Source: Candidatus Nomurabacteria bacterium
Lineage (GTDB): Bacteria > Patescibacteriota > Minisyncoccia > Phycocordibacterales > UBA9973
Direction of reading: 5' to 3'
NCBI GenBank assembly: GCA_023267415.1
Contig: JAHFNM010000004.1
Coordinates: 1-28,234 of the forward strand
DNA: 28,234 bases
Position numbers and translations under genes: made by a program. This document shows, one piece after another, positions 7,614 to 14,248 of this stretch (its first letter is position 1; each line of letters starts with the position of its first letter). The notes beneath the pieces are model-generated. The model was not told where the DNA came from, did not search any database, and worked only from the letters and a program-made list of their open reading frames with translations.

Positions 7614-7760
7614 TCTAGTGTCTGTTATAGGCAACGAAAATAATAATTAAGCACTTGTTGATCAGAGACAAAATAATATACCACGGAAGACGGGGGTATT
7701 TTAATAAAAGAACATATAAATCAAAAAATAGAAGAAGCAAGCCGAATCCGCTGAGGAGCC

Positions 7761-7788
7761 TTGTGTTTCAGTGTTTTTATGCTATATT
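7761..7788 (+). promoter_or_regulatory. promoter of rpmH
   Basis: TTGTGT (7761-7766) as a -35, 16-bp spacer, then extended -10 TGC-TATATT (hexamer 7783-7788). The hexamer ends 6 nt before the rpmH ATG. The segment TTTTATGCTATATT is repeated exactly before yidC. Confidence 0.65.
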
Positions 7789-7794
7789 GGCTGT

Positions 7795-7929
7795 ATGTCT
7801 TTCACCTACAAGCCAAAAAAGCGAAAGCGCGCAACTACGCACGGATTTCTCGTCCGTTCGAAGTCTACTTCGGGACGCAAAGTCTTGGCTAAGCGCCGTG
7901 CTAAGGGTCGAGCTAAGCTCACCGTATAA
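7795..7929 (+). CDS. rpmH: 50S ribosomal protein L34
   Basis: A 44-residue, very basic protein of the large ribosomal subunit. It reads MSFTYKPKKRKRATTHGF, then VRSKSTSGRKVLAKRRAKGRAKL, matching the L34 pattern (KR.R.HGFR.RM.T..GR.VL..RR.KGR..L). One departure is visible: LVRSKST replaces the usual RxRMxT stretch. It heads the standard rpmH-rnpA-yidD-yidC-jag block, with rnpA starting 5 nt after its stop. The start lies 6 nt after an extended -10, so the mRNA is probably leaderless. Confidence 0.95.
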   Translation: MSFTYKPKKRKRATTHGFLVRSKSTSGRKVLAKRRAKGRAKLTV

Positions 7930-7934
7930 TATCT

Positions 7935-8276
7935 ATGCTTAAAAAGCACTCAAGGCTCACAAAAGAGACCATTGAGAAGCATCTATTAAGAGGCCGAAGG
8001 ATTAAAACTTCGCGCTTTCTTGTTTTATACAGCGTGATTCCAGGCAATAAGCTTCCTCAGGTTTCGGTGACCGTCTCAAAGAAGACGGCAAAGCTTGCTG
8101 TCACGCGCAATAAGCTCCGCCGCCGCGGTTATGCCGCCGCAGCTCCCCTCCTGTCCGGACTCTCCCCCGCAAGCATCATCCTATTGTCATACCTCTCTCC
8201 TGATATAAAAACCCCACTTGGCGAATTGCGCGAAGAACTCAAGCAAGCGTTTATTCAAGCAAAAATTTATAAATAA
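7935..8276 (+). CDS. rnpA: ribonuclease P protein component
   Basis: A 113-residue basic protein that helps the RNase P RNA process tRNA 5' ends. N-terminal MLKKHSRLTK and the central VSVTVSKKTAKLAVTRNKLRRRGY carry the family RNR-type motif, here RNKLRRR (about 67-73). The usual second arginine of RNR is a lysine. It starts 5 nt after rpmH, and a TATAAT overlaps the rpmH stop only 4 nt before the rnpA ATG, perhaps a second start site. No Shine-Dalgarno is seen. Synteny and motif make the call secure. Confidence 0.93.
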   Translation: MLKKHSRLTKETIEKHLLRGRRIKTSRFLVLYSVIPGNKLPQVSVTVSKKTAKLAVTRNKLRRRGYAAAAPLLSGLSPASIILLSYLSPDIKTPLGELREELKQAFIQAKIYK

Positions 8277-8287
8277 CCACAAAATCA

Positions 8288-8375
8288 CCACCCCTCAGTC
8301 CCCTCCTCAGTAAGGATGGGAAGAATGCGATCCGGGCTACCCCCTCTCCTTATTGAGGAGAGGGTTGGGGTGAGG
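8288..8375. repeat. dispersed palindromic repeat pair, family 1 copy B
   Basis: CCTCTCCTTATTGAGGAGAGGGTT followed by GGGGTGAGG (8343-8375) matches the unit at 3763-3795. To its left a degenerate inverted unit, CACCCCTCAG...CCTCCTCAGTAAGG (8288-8315), matches the reverse complement of the right unit. The pair is arranged head to head like a BIME. It fills the rnpA-yidD gap and ends in the yidD ribosome-binding site. Confidence 0.7.
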
Positions 8376-8379
8376 TGAT
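8372..8379 (+). promoter_or_regulatory. strong Shine-Dalgarno site of yidD, inside a palindrome
   Basis: GAGGTGAT matches eight bases of the usual 16S 3' tail complement and ends 7 nt before the ATG at 8387 (10 nt before the ATG at 8390). AGGTGA pairs with TCACCT (8380-8385), a hyphenated palindrome that might partly hide it. It is one of very few clear ribosome-binding sites here, and it is formed from the end of the dispersed repeat. Confidence 0.6.
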
Positions 8380-8386
8380 TCACCTT

Positions 8387-8629
8387 ATGATGAAAAAGAT
8401 CTGTATAGGCCTTATTTCCTTTTATCAAAAATACATTTCCCTCGACCAAGGATTGATCCCTCGCTTTTTTGGGATGCAAAAGAAGGTTTGTATGTATTAC
8501 CCGACCTGCTCTGAATACACGAAGCAGGCTATAGACAAATACGGAGTCATTAAAGGCACCACGATGGGCTTCAAGCGCATCGGACGGTGTAACCCAAGCA
8601 ATGAGCCTGGAGTGGATTTGGTGCCGTAA
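8387..8629 (+). CDS. yidD: membrane protein insertion efficiency factor YidD
   Basis: An 80-residue membrane-associated protein that aids YidC-dependent insertion. It shows the family pattern: ISFYQKYISLDQGLIP near the N-terminus (amphipathic helix), the YPTCSEYTKQAI motif around residue 40, and a C-terminal RIGRCNPSNEPGVDLVP. Length is typical. The start is at 8387 or at the adjacent ATG at 8390. An earlier in-frame ATG at 8375 lies in the Shine-Dalgarno/repeat and is rejected. It sits between rnpA and yidC as usual. Confidence 0.93.
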   Translation: MMKKICIGLISFYQKYISLDQGLIPRFFGMQKKVCMYYPTCSEYTKQAIDKYGVIKGTTMGFKRIGRCNPSNEPGVDLVP

Positions 8630-8637
8630 AGGTCGTA

Positions 8638-8679
8638 GAGCATGTAGCAGGCAACATAGAACACCAGCATCACATGCTC
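8638..8679 (+). other. hairpin between yidD and yidC
   Basis: GAGCATGT (8638-8645) pairs with ACATGCTC (8672-8679) across a 26-nt loop. No T-run follows, so it is not a clear terminator; it may only separate yidD from the yidC promoter. The rest of the 81-nt gap holds nothing else recognisable. Confidence 0.3.
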
Positions 8680-8696
8680 CATGTTCCCTGTTTTAT

Positions 8697-8704
8697 GCTA
8701 TATT
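8697..8704 (+). promoter_or_regulatory. extended -10 promoter of yidC
   Basis: TGC-TATATT ending 6 nt before the ATG at 8711. The upstream TTTTATGCTATATT is identical to the rpmH promoter segment. This placement favours 8711 over the ATGs at 8681 and 8705 as the start, because 8681 lies upstream of the -10. Confidence 0.6.
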
Positions 8705-8710
8705 ATGCCT

Positions 8711-9439
8711 ATGCTAGCTACTTTTTGGACCGCAGTATTTTATCAACCATTTTACAACATCATGATCATCGGTATCTCCGTATTGCCGAACGGTGACCTT
8801 GGTATTGCCATCATTCTCCTGACGATCATTATCAAACTTGCTCTCTTCCCGCTCAACCAGAAGGCTATTGAAGGGCAGATCAAGATGAATAGTGTGCAGG
8901 GCGAGGTCAACGCCATCAAAGAGCGCGTGACCGACAAGGTTGAGCAGAATAAGCAGGTCTTCGCTCTCTATAAAGAGAAGAACATCAGCCCATTCTCAAG
9001 CTGTCTTCCACTCTTGGTTCAGGCGATCGTGCTCATCGCTCTCTATCGCGCATTCCTTGGTATTCTCGGAATCATCCACCCAGCCGTGCTCTATCCGTTT
9101 GTGCACCAAACAGGCATGATAAACCTGCATTTCCTTGGATTTATCGATCTTTCGAGTAAGCGAAGCATTGTCTTTGCAATATTGGTGGGTGTCACTCAGC
9201 TTATACAGGCAAAGCTTATGCAGGGACGCCAGGCGAAGCCGACTGGAACAGGGATGCAAGCGGAATTTGCCCGAAACATGCAGACTCAAATGATCTATGG
9301 TTTGCCTATTATGACGGCAGGACTCTCATATTTCCTCTTTCCATCCGCAGTTGCGCTTTACTGGATTACGAGTAATATCTTCACTATAGGTCAGGAGCTC
9401 TACACTCGGAGGAAAATGAAAGGCAAATCACTCGCCTAA
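8711..9439 (+). CDS. yidC: membrane protein insertase YidC/Oxa1
   Basis: About 242 residues; inserts and folds inner-membrane proteins, alone or with Sec. It has the 60KD_IMP layout: an N-terminal hydrophobic region, then GIAIILLTIIIKLALFPLN with its conserved arrangement, the amphipathic KMNSVQGEVNAIKERV region, FSSCLPLLVQAIVLIALYRA, and final helices (YGLPIMTAGLSYFLFPSAVALYW). It lacks the large periplasmic P1 domain of proteobacterial YidC, as expected for short forms. No lipobox cysteine is evident. A hairpin terminator follows at 9446-9470. It probably serves the many membrane proteins of the secretion cluster nearby, although that link is inference. Confidence 0.95.
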   Translation: MLATFWTAVFYQPFYNIMIIGISVLPNGDLGIAIILLTIIIKLALFPLNQKAIEGQIKMNSVQGEVNAIKERVTDKVEQNKQVFALYKEKNISPFSSCLPLLVQAIVLIALYRAFLGILGIIHPAVLYPFVHQTGMINLHFLGFIDLSSKRSIVFAILVGVTQLIQAKLMQGRQAKPTGTGMQAEFARNMQTQMIYGLPIMTAGLSYFLFPSAVALYWITSNIFTIGQELYTRRKMKGKSLA

Positions 9440-9445
9440 ATCCCC

Positions 9446-9470
9446 AGCCCGCCCTATATGGCGGGCTTTC
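9446..9470 (+). terminator. intrinsic terminator/attenuator after yidC
   Basis: AGCCCGCC (9446-9453) and GGCGGGCT (9460-9467) form an 8-bp GC-rich stem with a CTATAT loop, followed by TTCTGTT. The weak T-run suggests partial readthrough into jag, whose ATG is 17 nt away and has no clear promoter. Confidence 0.65.
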
Positions 9471-9486
9471 TGTTGTACCCAGATAT

Positions 9487-9963
9487 ATGTCACACGAAAA
9501 AATACAAAACCATATAAACGGAATGCTTACCCACCTTGGATTTACTGAGGCTGATGTGGCTGTTTCGTACGACGAGAAAATGAACACTATTTGGTTTTCC
9601 CTCACCTCTCCGCACACCCGCCTTCTATCGCTTCGCGACGGCGAAGGACTCGGAGCACTGAATCACCTGGCGGCAAAATTTGTCGAACAGATCATGCGCG
9701 AAGAGAAGGATCGACCGCGTGTGGTGATCGACGCAAACAATTTTGAGAAAAAGAAGATCGACAATCTAAAAACGATCGCCCACATGATGGCCGAGCGTGC
9801 CCGCTACTTCAAATCGAGCGTTGATCTCGATCCAATGCCGGCCAACGAGCGTCGTGTGATCCACGAGTTCCTCTCTGAAGCACCTAATGTATATACTGAA
9901 TCTGCCGGAGACGGACCGAAGCGCCATATCGTCATTCGATACAAAGAAGAAACGAAGATATAA
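9487..9963 (+). CDS. jag: Jag/KhpB-like KH-R3H RNA-binding protein
   Basis: A 158-residue cytoplasmic protein that binds RNA. The KH domain occupies the first 70 residues or so, with RDGEGLGALNHLAAKF (50-65) in place of the usual GrrGetLdALqyL element. The R3H domain follows, with PMPANERRVIHEFL (116-129) giving the Arg122-xxx-His126 signature, and the C-terminal RHIVIRYK. The N-terminal Jag-N domain seen in Firmicutes is missing. It is in the standard position after yidC. No Shine-Dalgarno or good -10 precedes the ATG, so readthrough from yidC is likely. The gene ends at a strong bidirectional terminator. Confidence 0.92.
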   Translation: MSHEKIQNHINGMLTHLGFTEADVAVSYDEKMNTIWFSLTSPHTRLLSLRDGEGLGALNHLAAKFVEQIMREEKDRPRVVIDANNFEKKKIDNLKTIAHMMAERARYFKSSVDLDPMPANERRVIHEFLSEAPNVYTESAGDGPKRHIVIRYKEETKI

Positions 9964-9990
9964 AAAGCCCTCGCAAGCGAGGGCTTTTTA
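9961..9990. terminator. bidirectional intrinsic terminator
   Basis: TAAAAAGCCCTCG (9961-9973) and CGAGGGCTTTTTA (9978-9990) form a perfect 13-bp stem with a CAAG loop. GC-rich tops and A/T flanks make it a terminator on both strands. It separates jag (+) from the beta-propeller gene (-) and contains the jag stop codon. Confidence 0.85.
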
Positions 9991-10000
9991 TATGGTGTTT

Positions 10001-11278
10001 CTACAAAGAGAGGTTGAGTGACCAAAGCGATCCATCAGTCTTGTTTACTAGGACAAGGTATTGTTCGCTTGGGTCGAGTGCGAGGTTGGTTGCATCGAGA
10101 GTGTTGCCCTCGCCGTCGTTTAGCTGTGTTGTGGACTTCCCTACCGTATCTATCTTCCAGAATGCGTCATTGAAGTGTATCTGTCCTTTGTACCAAGCAT
10201 CCGGATATGAATCTGGTGATGTTGATTGGCCAACTCCGCAATATACGACGGTGTTGTTCGTACTCCATACGCATTTTTCCGGGAGTGTGGCGAGGCCAGT
10301 GTTCATATCCGTACCATCTTTGAGTGAGAGAGCATGTAGATCAAGGCCTTGTCCTCCTGAAACACTGTAGAGCAGTGTCTTCCCGTCAGGGCTGATCTTG
10401 GTTGTGAGGCCATTTGTATCGCCGAGGATCTTTTTGAGAATTCCTCCTGAAACTGAATACGCAAATCCAGGTACTCCATCGGCTGCCTTTGTTGTGATGA
10501 TTGGAAGCGTTCCCCAATCGGCAAGCCATTCGGAGAATGAGCTGCTAAAGAGCTGTTTCTTCCCTGTTCCATCGTACTTCATGCTGATGCCGACAACTCC
10601 GTTTGCGGTCGGCAGAAGATATAGAAAGCTTTTCTTATCGGGCGATACAGCGATTGATTTGATATTCTCTTCCAAGAAATTGCCGACCAGTGTTCCTGGC
10701 GCGGTCGGGTTTGTGGATAGAGTGACTGTTCCTAAAAAGGAAGCCACAGTCATGTTGTCGGTCTTTATGTAGCGGAGGATGGCATTTGTACCATTGTTTG
10801 CAAATATCGCTTCCGCCGTGCGTGCGATAAGCGTTTCCGATACCTTCTTCTCATTTTGACCCTTCACGTCAATATCGTAAATATACCCGGTGCCGCTTTC
10901 GGTAAACCGAATTGTTGGGAAAACGCTCTGAGTGATTTCATCACCCGGGTTTCCATTGATGTCATGCTGTTGAACTGGAGCGGTCTTGCTTGGAAGCATG
11001 GCGAGGCCTGCTACCACTCTGCTTGATACCTGTATGAGCTTGCTCGCAGCACGTGTCGGCTGGTCAGCTGTTCCGTCTCCGGTATTTCCTTGGCCGTCTC
11101 CTGTCCCCGAGCCAGGCAGATTGATCGTTCCGTTTCCAAAAGGAAAGAGCGAGCTCAAGAGGCTCTTTGGTGTGCCATCAGGATTCGTTCCGGTGGAATT
11201 CTTTGATGCAAAGAACAGCCACGCGCCAAGCGCGAGTATTGCAACTGCGATAAGGATGAGAATTGTTTTTCGGGACAT
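10001..11278 (-). CDS. membrane-anchored secreted protein with beta-propeller-like repeats
   Basis: A 425-residue protein with one N-terminal transmembrane helix (about 5-23), a Gly/Thr/Asp-rich linker (about 28-80), then a large outside domain. The domain shows repeating WD40/TolB-like strands: SIAVSPDKKSFLYLL, KISPDGKTLLYSVSG and LALDPSEQYLVLV, each with an S/DPDxK turn. A TolB- or PD40-type propeller that binds a partner is therefore likely. It is the last gene of the minus-strand secretion cluster but has its own -10, and it ends at a shared terminator. The exact function is unknown; propellers next to secretion genes often act as scaffolds. Confidence 0.8.
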   Translation of the reverse strand: MSRKTILILIAVAILALGAWLFFASKNSTGTNPDGTPKSLLSSLFPFGNGTINLPGSGTGDGQGNTGDGTADQPTRAASKLIQVSSRVVAGLAMLPSKTAPVQQHDINGNPGDEITQSVFPTIRFTESGTGYIYDIDVKGQNEKKVSETLIARTAEAIFANNGTNAILRYIKTDNMTVASFLGTVTLSTNPTAPGTLVGNFLEENIKSIAVSPDKKSFLYLLPTANGVVGISMKYDGTGKKQLFSSSFSEWLADWGTLPIITTKAADGVPGFAYSVSGGILKKILGDTNGLTTKISPDGKTLLYSVSGGQGLDLHALSLKDGTDMNTGLATLPEKCVWSTNNTVVYCGVGQSTSPDSYPDAWYKGQIHFNDAFWKIDTVGKSTTQLNDGEGNTLDATNLALDPSEQYLVLVNKTDGSLWSLNLSL

Positions 11279-11286
11279 CTAAGGTA

Positions 11287-11292
11287 AGTATA
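11287..11292 (-). promoter_or_regulatory. -10 box of the propeller gene
   Basis: TATACT on the minus strand, 8 nt before the ATG at 11278, the same hexamer as several other cluster promoters. No clear -35 or Shine-Dalgarno. Confidence 0.5.
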
Positions 11293-11309
11293 CGGTATTG
11301 TGTATAAAG

Positions 11310-11350
11310 CGACCAGTACTCTGGTCGTCCCAAACTCGATTTGGGATCCA
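11310..11350. repeat. two tandem hairpins; family 2 dispersed repeat copy B, probable terminator
   Basis: TCCCAAA (11328-11334) pairs with TTTGGGA (11340-11346) in a GTCGTCC...GGATCC unit like that at 4352-4377. Next to it, CGACCAG (11310-11316) pairs with CTGGTCG (11321-11327) across a 4-nt loop. On the minus strand the second hairpin is followed by CTTTATA, so the pair probably ends the 11369-13186 transcript. The 90-bp gap holds nothing else but the propeller promoter. Confidence 0.6.
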
Positions 11351-11368
11351 GGGCGCTATCTAAAACGG

Positions 11369-13186
11369 TTACCAGCCGCAGTGCACATGGTTCTCATGCT
11401 CGTTGTTTGTGCGGTATCCTGTCGCGGAGCAGAAAATGAATTCCGAATGGCCTTTGCCCACGCCTCCACACGGCCCAAATATCTGTTTCGGATTTGCCCC
11501 GGCCGCTCGGCAGGCATCCTCGATCTTTTTTGTCACGGTCGTACTGTAAGAAAATGGCGATCCTGATATATCAAAGGCCAATCCGCGGTAGTGTGCTGAA
11601 TTTGTCGTATGTTTGCCTCCCAAGATCTCTGAGACAGTGATGTTTCCTGCTGCGTTCGCTGCTGCCAGGATCCCGGCGAGCATTCTTGAATTCAGTGCTG
11701 CCTGAGTTTGCCCTCCTTGTTTTGACGGGCTGGTCCATGCTGACTTACCCGCAGCTGTGTCTTTGATATTCTGCATGACGCTCGATTTTGCATCCTGCGA
11801 ACCCCACTGGCCAAGAAGTGTGATCTTTGAATTTTGCAGGATTTGGTTTGCCAGGTCTTGCGCCGATCCTGTAGGCACTGTTATTCCGGTAGGGACTTTA
11901 TTGTCGCTTGGCAGGACAAGGTCGGTCTCGTCTACTTCGGCACCCTCTTCCCCCGTAATACTTACCGTTGCGCTCGGTACTCCGATGTTGATGTTCACGA
12001 GATTTGGGTTGATGGTGTTTAAGACCAGATATGAGGCGAGTGCGAGAAGGAGTCCGAAGAGCGCATTCGTGATGCGGGATTTAGCACCTTCCTTTTCTCC
12101 GATAGACACAGTCGACATGTATTCGATGCCGCCAACAATGATCATCAGGACGGCAAGCACGCCAATGATTCCCATCACCAAACGGATGACTTTGAGGATG
12201 TAGTCGCCCATGCCTGTTGTGACGTCGAGGTATCCGGTGTCTTTGTCCCCTATTCCCGGAAGCGGTGCAAGTAGGCAGTAGCCCTTGTTGCCGTCGCCTT
12301 GTACGCAGCCGAGCTTGTTTGCCGAAGGATTGATCGTTGCGCCGGGAGGCAGGATCACGCCGATAGCAATGAGGGCTGAGCTGTCGGTGAAGTACCCGTC
12401 GCCGTTTGCTCCGGATCCTGATGCGACAGGCTGAAGAACACCGTTTTGTAGTTTAATGAGTGGACGGACGCAATATACATTGTCGGGAAGATTTGAAAAA
12501 AGATTGTGAATTGTTGCTGCACCCGCACCGGTTGCCGGAACAGAAATAACGGGAGACGTCGGCCCACCTGCTGTGCAGGTATAATTGCTCGTTACTCCCT
12601 GTCTGCTTGCAATGCCAAGCTGGATGTATCCGCTGGTAGCAACAGGTACATTAAGAGCATCAAGGTACACATCAGCATCTTTTCCAGATAGATTTACATG
12701 ATTAAAGCGAACGGAAGGGTCGTCCGCTACTCCTGAAATATCAAAGAAGCTAATAGTATGACTGAATGGAGTAAACTGAACAGACGAAACATTGCTTGTA
12801 AAATAGCCGATCTGATAACTATATCTTCCGGGTTTTAGGTCGGTAAGCTTGATCACGAAAGTCTTTGTGTCGTATATGCAAGGAGCTTGAGTTTTGGTCA
12901 ATGAACAACCGATCACGGTTGTCAGGTCTTTTTCAACCAATTTGTCGTTGAGATCTATCCATCTTCCATACCTCATTCCCAACAAGCCTCGAGCACTGGA
13001 AAGATTGTATGCTTCCTGATTCAATACGCCATCGATCTCAACCGCCCCAGTGCTCCCCGTGGGGGTGGTGGTAACAGTGACAGTCGCCGTCGGGTCAGCG
13101 GCATTCGCAGAATGAGGCAAAAGCGCATTGCTTCCCGCAACAAGAATGAGAAATAAAACGACGGCCGAAAAAATATTTTTTTTCAT
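11369..13186 (-). CDS. exported VirB2-like pilin fused to an M15 peptidase-like domain
   Basis: A 605-residue protein. It has a signal peptide (about 1-29, ending SANAA), a long outside beta-rich region (30-320) with paired cysteines, then two hydrophobic helices (about 330-353 and 373-393) separated by SIGEKEGAKSRI. That pair matches the small T4SS pilin family (VirB2/TrbC-like). A flexible linker leads to a C-terminal domain with SxHxxGxAxD (Ser530, His532, Gly535, Ala537, Asp539) and a final HVH (His600, His602), the zinc-binding pattern of M15 D-Ala-D-Ala carboxypeptidases. It could cut peptidoglycan where the machine crosses the wall. Ten cysteines suggest disulfides. It starts 1 nt after the stop of the Ig-like gene, so it is translated in the same operon. 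Domain calls are by motif only. Confidence 0.8.
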   Translation of the reverse strand: MKKNIFSAVVLFLILVAGSNALLPHSANAADPTATVTVTTTPTGSTGAVEIDGVLNQEAYNLSSARGLLGMRYGRWIDLNDKLVEKDLTTVIGCSLTKTQAPCIYDTKTFVIKLTDLKPGRYSYQIGYFTSNVSSVQFTPFSHTISFFDISGVADDPSVRFNHVNLSGKDADVYLDALNVPVATSGYIQLGIASRQGVTSNYTCTAGGPTSPVISVPATGAGAATIHNLFSNLPDNVYCVRPLIKLQNGVLQPVASGSGANGDGYFTDSSALIAIGVILPPGATINPSANKLGCVQGDGNKGYCLLAPLPGIGDKDTGYLDVTTGMGDYILKVIRLVMGIIGVLAVLMIIVGGIEYMSTVSIGEKEGAKSRITNALFGLLLALASYLVLNTINPNLVNINIGVPSATVSITGEEGAEVDETDLVLPSDNKVPTGITVPTGSAQDLANQILQNSKITLLGQWGSQDAKSSVMQNIKDTAAGKSAWTSPSKQGGQTQAALNSRMLAGILAAANAAGNITVSEILGGKHTTNSAHYRGLAFDISGSPFSYSTTVTKKIEDACRAAGANPKQIFGPCGGVGKGHSEFIFCSATGYRTNNEHENHVHCGW

Positions 13187-13187
13187 A

Positions 13188-14174
13188 TTATTGAAGGTTT
13201 AAATTTAAATGCATAACCGCTTCTTGGAAGAGCTTGTTGACGCTGGTGATGGAAAGGTCGACGGTTGCCGATCCTGTTTCGTTCGAATCGCGGTGCAGGA
13301 AGAGTGCGTTTGGGATGGAGGGTGTCTCTACTCCTTGTCCATTGAGCTGCCATGAATATTTGAGAAGCGGCGATGTAGGATCTCCAGGCGAGAAGAAGTA
13401 TGGTTCTGCGATGAGCGAGGTTTCGCTCCCTGTGACATTATACGTATCACTCAGTGCGGTATTAAAAAGAGGGCCATAGAGAGGACTTGAGGCATACCAG
13501 AGCACCTCGGGGGCTCTGGGAGAAAGGCTGATGGAATTTTGCGCCGTTGTTCCCCCATCGCGGGTGGATACTTCAACGCCAATGTTCTTTGTCGGATTGA
13601 GGTAATCCATCGAAGCAAGAAAAGAATCCTTGGCGAATCCGGAATTGGCTTGGTCTTTTGCATAGTCCTCGCTCCACCCGTACAAGAATGAATTTGAAGG
13701 AAGGAGTGAGCCGGCCGTCGATTGGATCTGCGGGATCGCCACGAATTTTACTGATCCCTCCGAAGTAGGCATGGCCTTGCCTCGATAGAGTGGCGGAACG
13801 ACGGAGTCTGTGGCTTGCCAGAGGATATCTACGGACATGGGAGTGATGGTGACGGTCTTGGTTATCGGAGCGTTGCCTACTGGTGTAACAACGACGGTCA
13901 CTGTAGAGGACACGCCAATGTTCTTTGTCGTCAACGAAAACGTGTTGCTACCGATGCCTCCCCCTTTTGAACGGCCATCGAGCGACCATTCAATGTCTGC
14001 GGATTCGATATTGATTATGTAGCTCGAGAGTGTGATGGTGACAGGTTCATTCGGTCCTGGATTGGTGGGGCTGACAGCGACCGATACTTGGTTTGCGCTT
14101 TGGGCAAAGACGAAGGATGCGCATGGAAATGCGAGTACTGCGATGGAGAGAGCGAGCAATGCTTTGCGCAACAT
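13188..14174 (-). CDS. exported protein with Ig-like domains
   Basis: A 328-residue protein started at the ATG at 14174 (MLRKALLALSIAVLAFPCASF), which gives a clear signal peptide ending near AQS. The longer frame from 14237 lies in the terminator hairpin and is rejected. The mature part begins with a Ser/Thr-rich Ig-like fold (SVAVSPTNPGPNEPVTITLSS, then SADIEWSLDGRSKGG). Further beta-rich segments follow, including YSWQLNGQ near 285, a PKD/Ig-type core. There is no second membrane helix. It heads a two-gene operon with the pilin-peptidase fusion and may be its chaperone or a surface part. No specific family is recognised. Confidence 0.75.
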   Translation of the reverse strand: MLRKALLALSIAVLAFPCASFVFAQSANQVSVAVSPTNPGPNEPVTITLSSYIINIESADIEWSLDGRSKGGGIGSNTFSLTTKNIGVSSTVTVVVTPVGNAPITKTVTITPMSVDILWQATDSVVPPLYRGKAMPTSEGSVKFVAIPQIQSTAGSLLPSNSFLYGWSEDYAKDQANSGFAKDSFLASMDYLNPTKNIGVEVSTRDGGTTAQNSISLSPRAPEVLWYASSPLYGPLFNTALSDTYNVTGSETSLIAEPYFFSPGDPTSPLLKYSWQLNGQGVETPSIPNALFLHRDSNETGSATVDLSITSVNKLFQEAVMHLNLNLQ

Positions 14175-14180
14175 GCGTAT

Positions 14181-14186
14181 ATTGTA
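14181..14186 (-). promoter_or_regulatory. -10 box of the Ig-like/pilin-fusion operon
   Basis: TACAAT on the minus strand (one mismatch to TATAAT), exactly 6 nt before the ATG at 14174. It comes 22 nt after the VirB4 terminator, so the operon restarts here. Confidence 0.55.
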
Positions 14187-14207
14187 CAACACCGCGAAGG
14201 GAGAACA

Positions 14208-14242
14208 AAGCAGTGCGGCTCCCGTAGGGAGCCGCACTGCTT
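14208..14242 (-). terminator. intrinsic terminator after virB4-like gene
   Basis: AAGCAGTGCGGCTCCC (14208-14223) pairs perfectly with GGGAGCCGCACTGCTT (14227-14242) around a 3-nt loop: a 16-bp stem. On the minus strand it is followed by GTTCTC after CTTT. It closes the TraC-like/VirB4 transcript 7 nt after the stop codon. Confidence 0.8.
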
Positions 14243-14248
14243 GTGATC

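Larger units (their letters stand above)
7482..7794. other. dnaA-rpmH divergent intergenic region (second origin candidate)
   Basis: A 313-bp stretch without a credible gene. It contains the dnaA -10 (7489-7494), a DnaA-box-like site (TTGTCCACA on the minus strand, 7548-7556, one mismatch), an 18-bp direct repeat, an AT-rich stretch (about 7636-7740) that could be an unwinding element, and the rpmH promoter. Together with the dnaA-dnaN gap it could form a bipartite origin; this is inferred from position and motifs. Confidence 0.45.

Noticed and set aside
7482..7634. In-frame N-terminal extension of DnaA by 51 residues
   Set aside because: It lies upstream of a perfect TATAAT that is 7 nt before the canonical start, and it is made of the direct repeats and a DnaA-box-like site. 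Its residues resemble no DnaA N-terminus.
7655..7942. 95-codon plus-strand frame overlapping rpmH
   Set aside because: It overlaps rpmH in another frame; L34 is unmistakable and has its own promoter.
14175..14237. Upstream extension of the Ig-like gene
   Set aside because: It would start inside the virB4 terminator hairpin; the ATG at 14174 gives a proper signal peptide and a -10 at the right distance.
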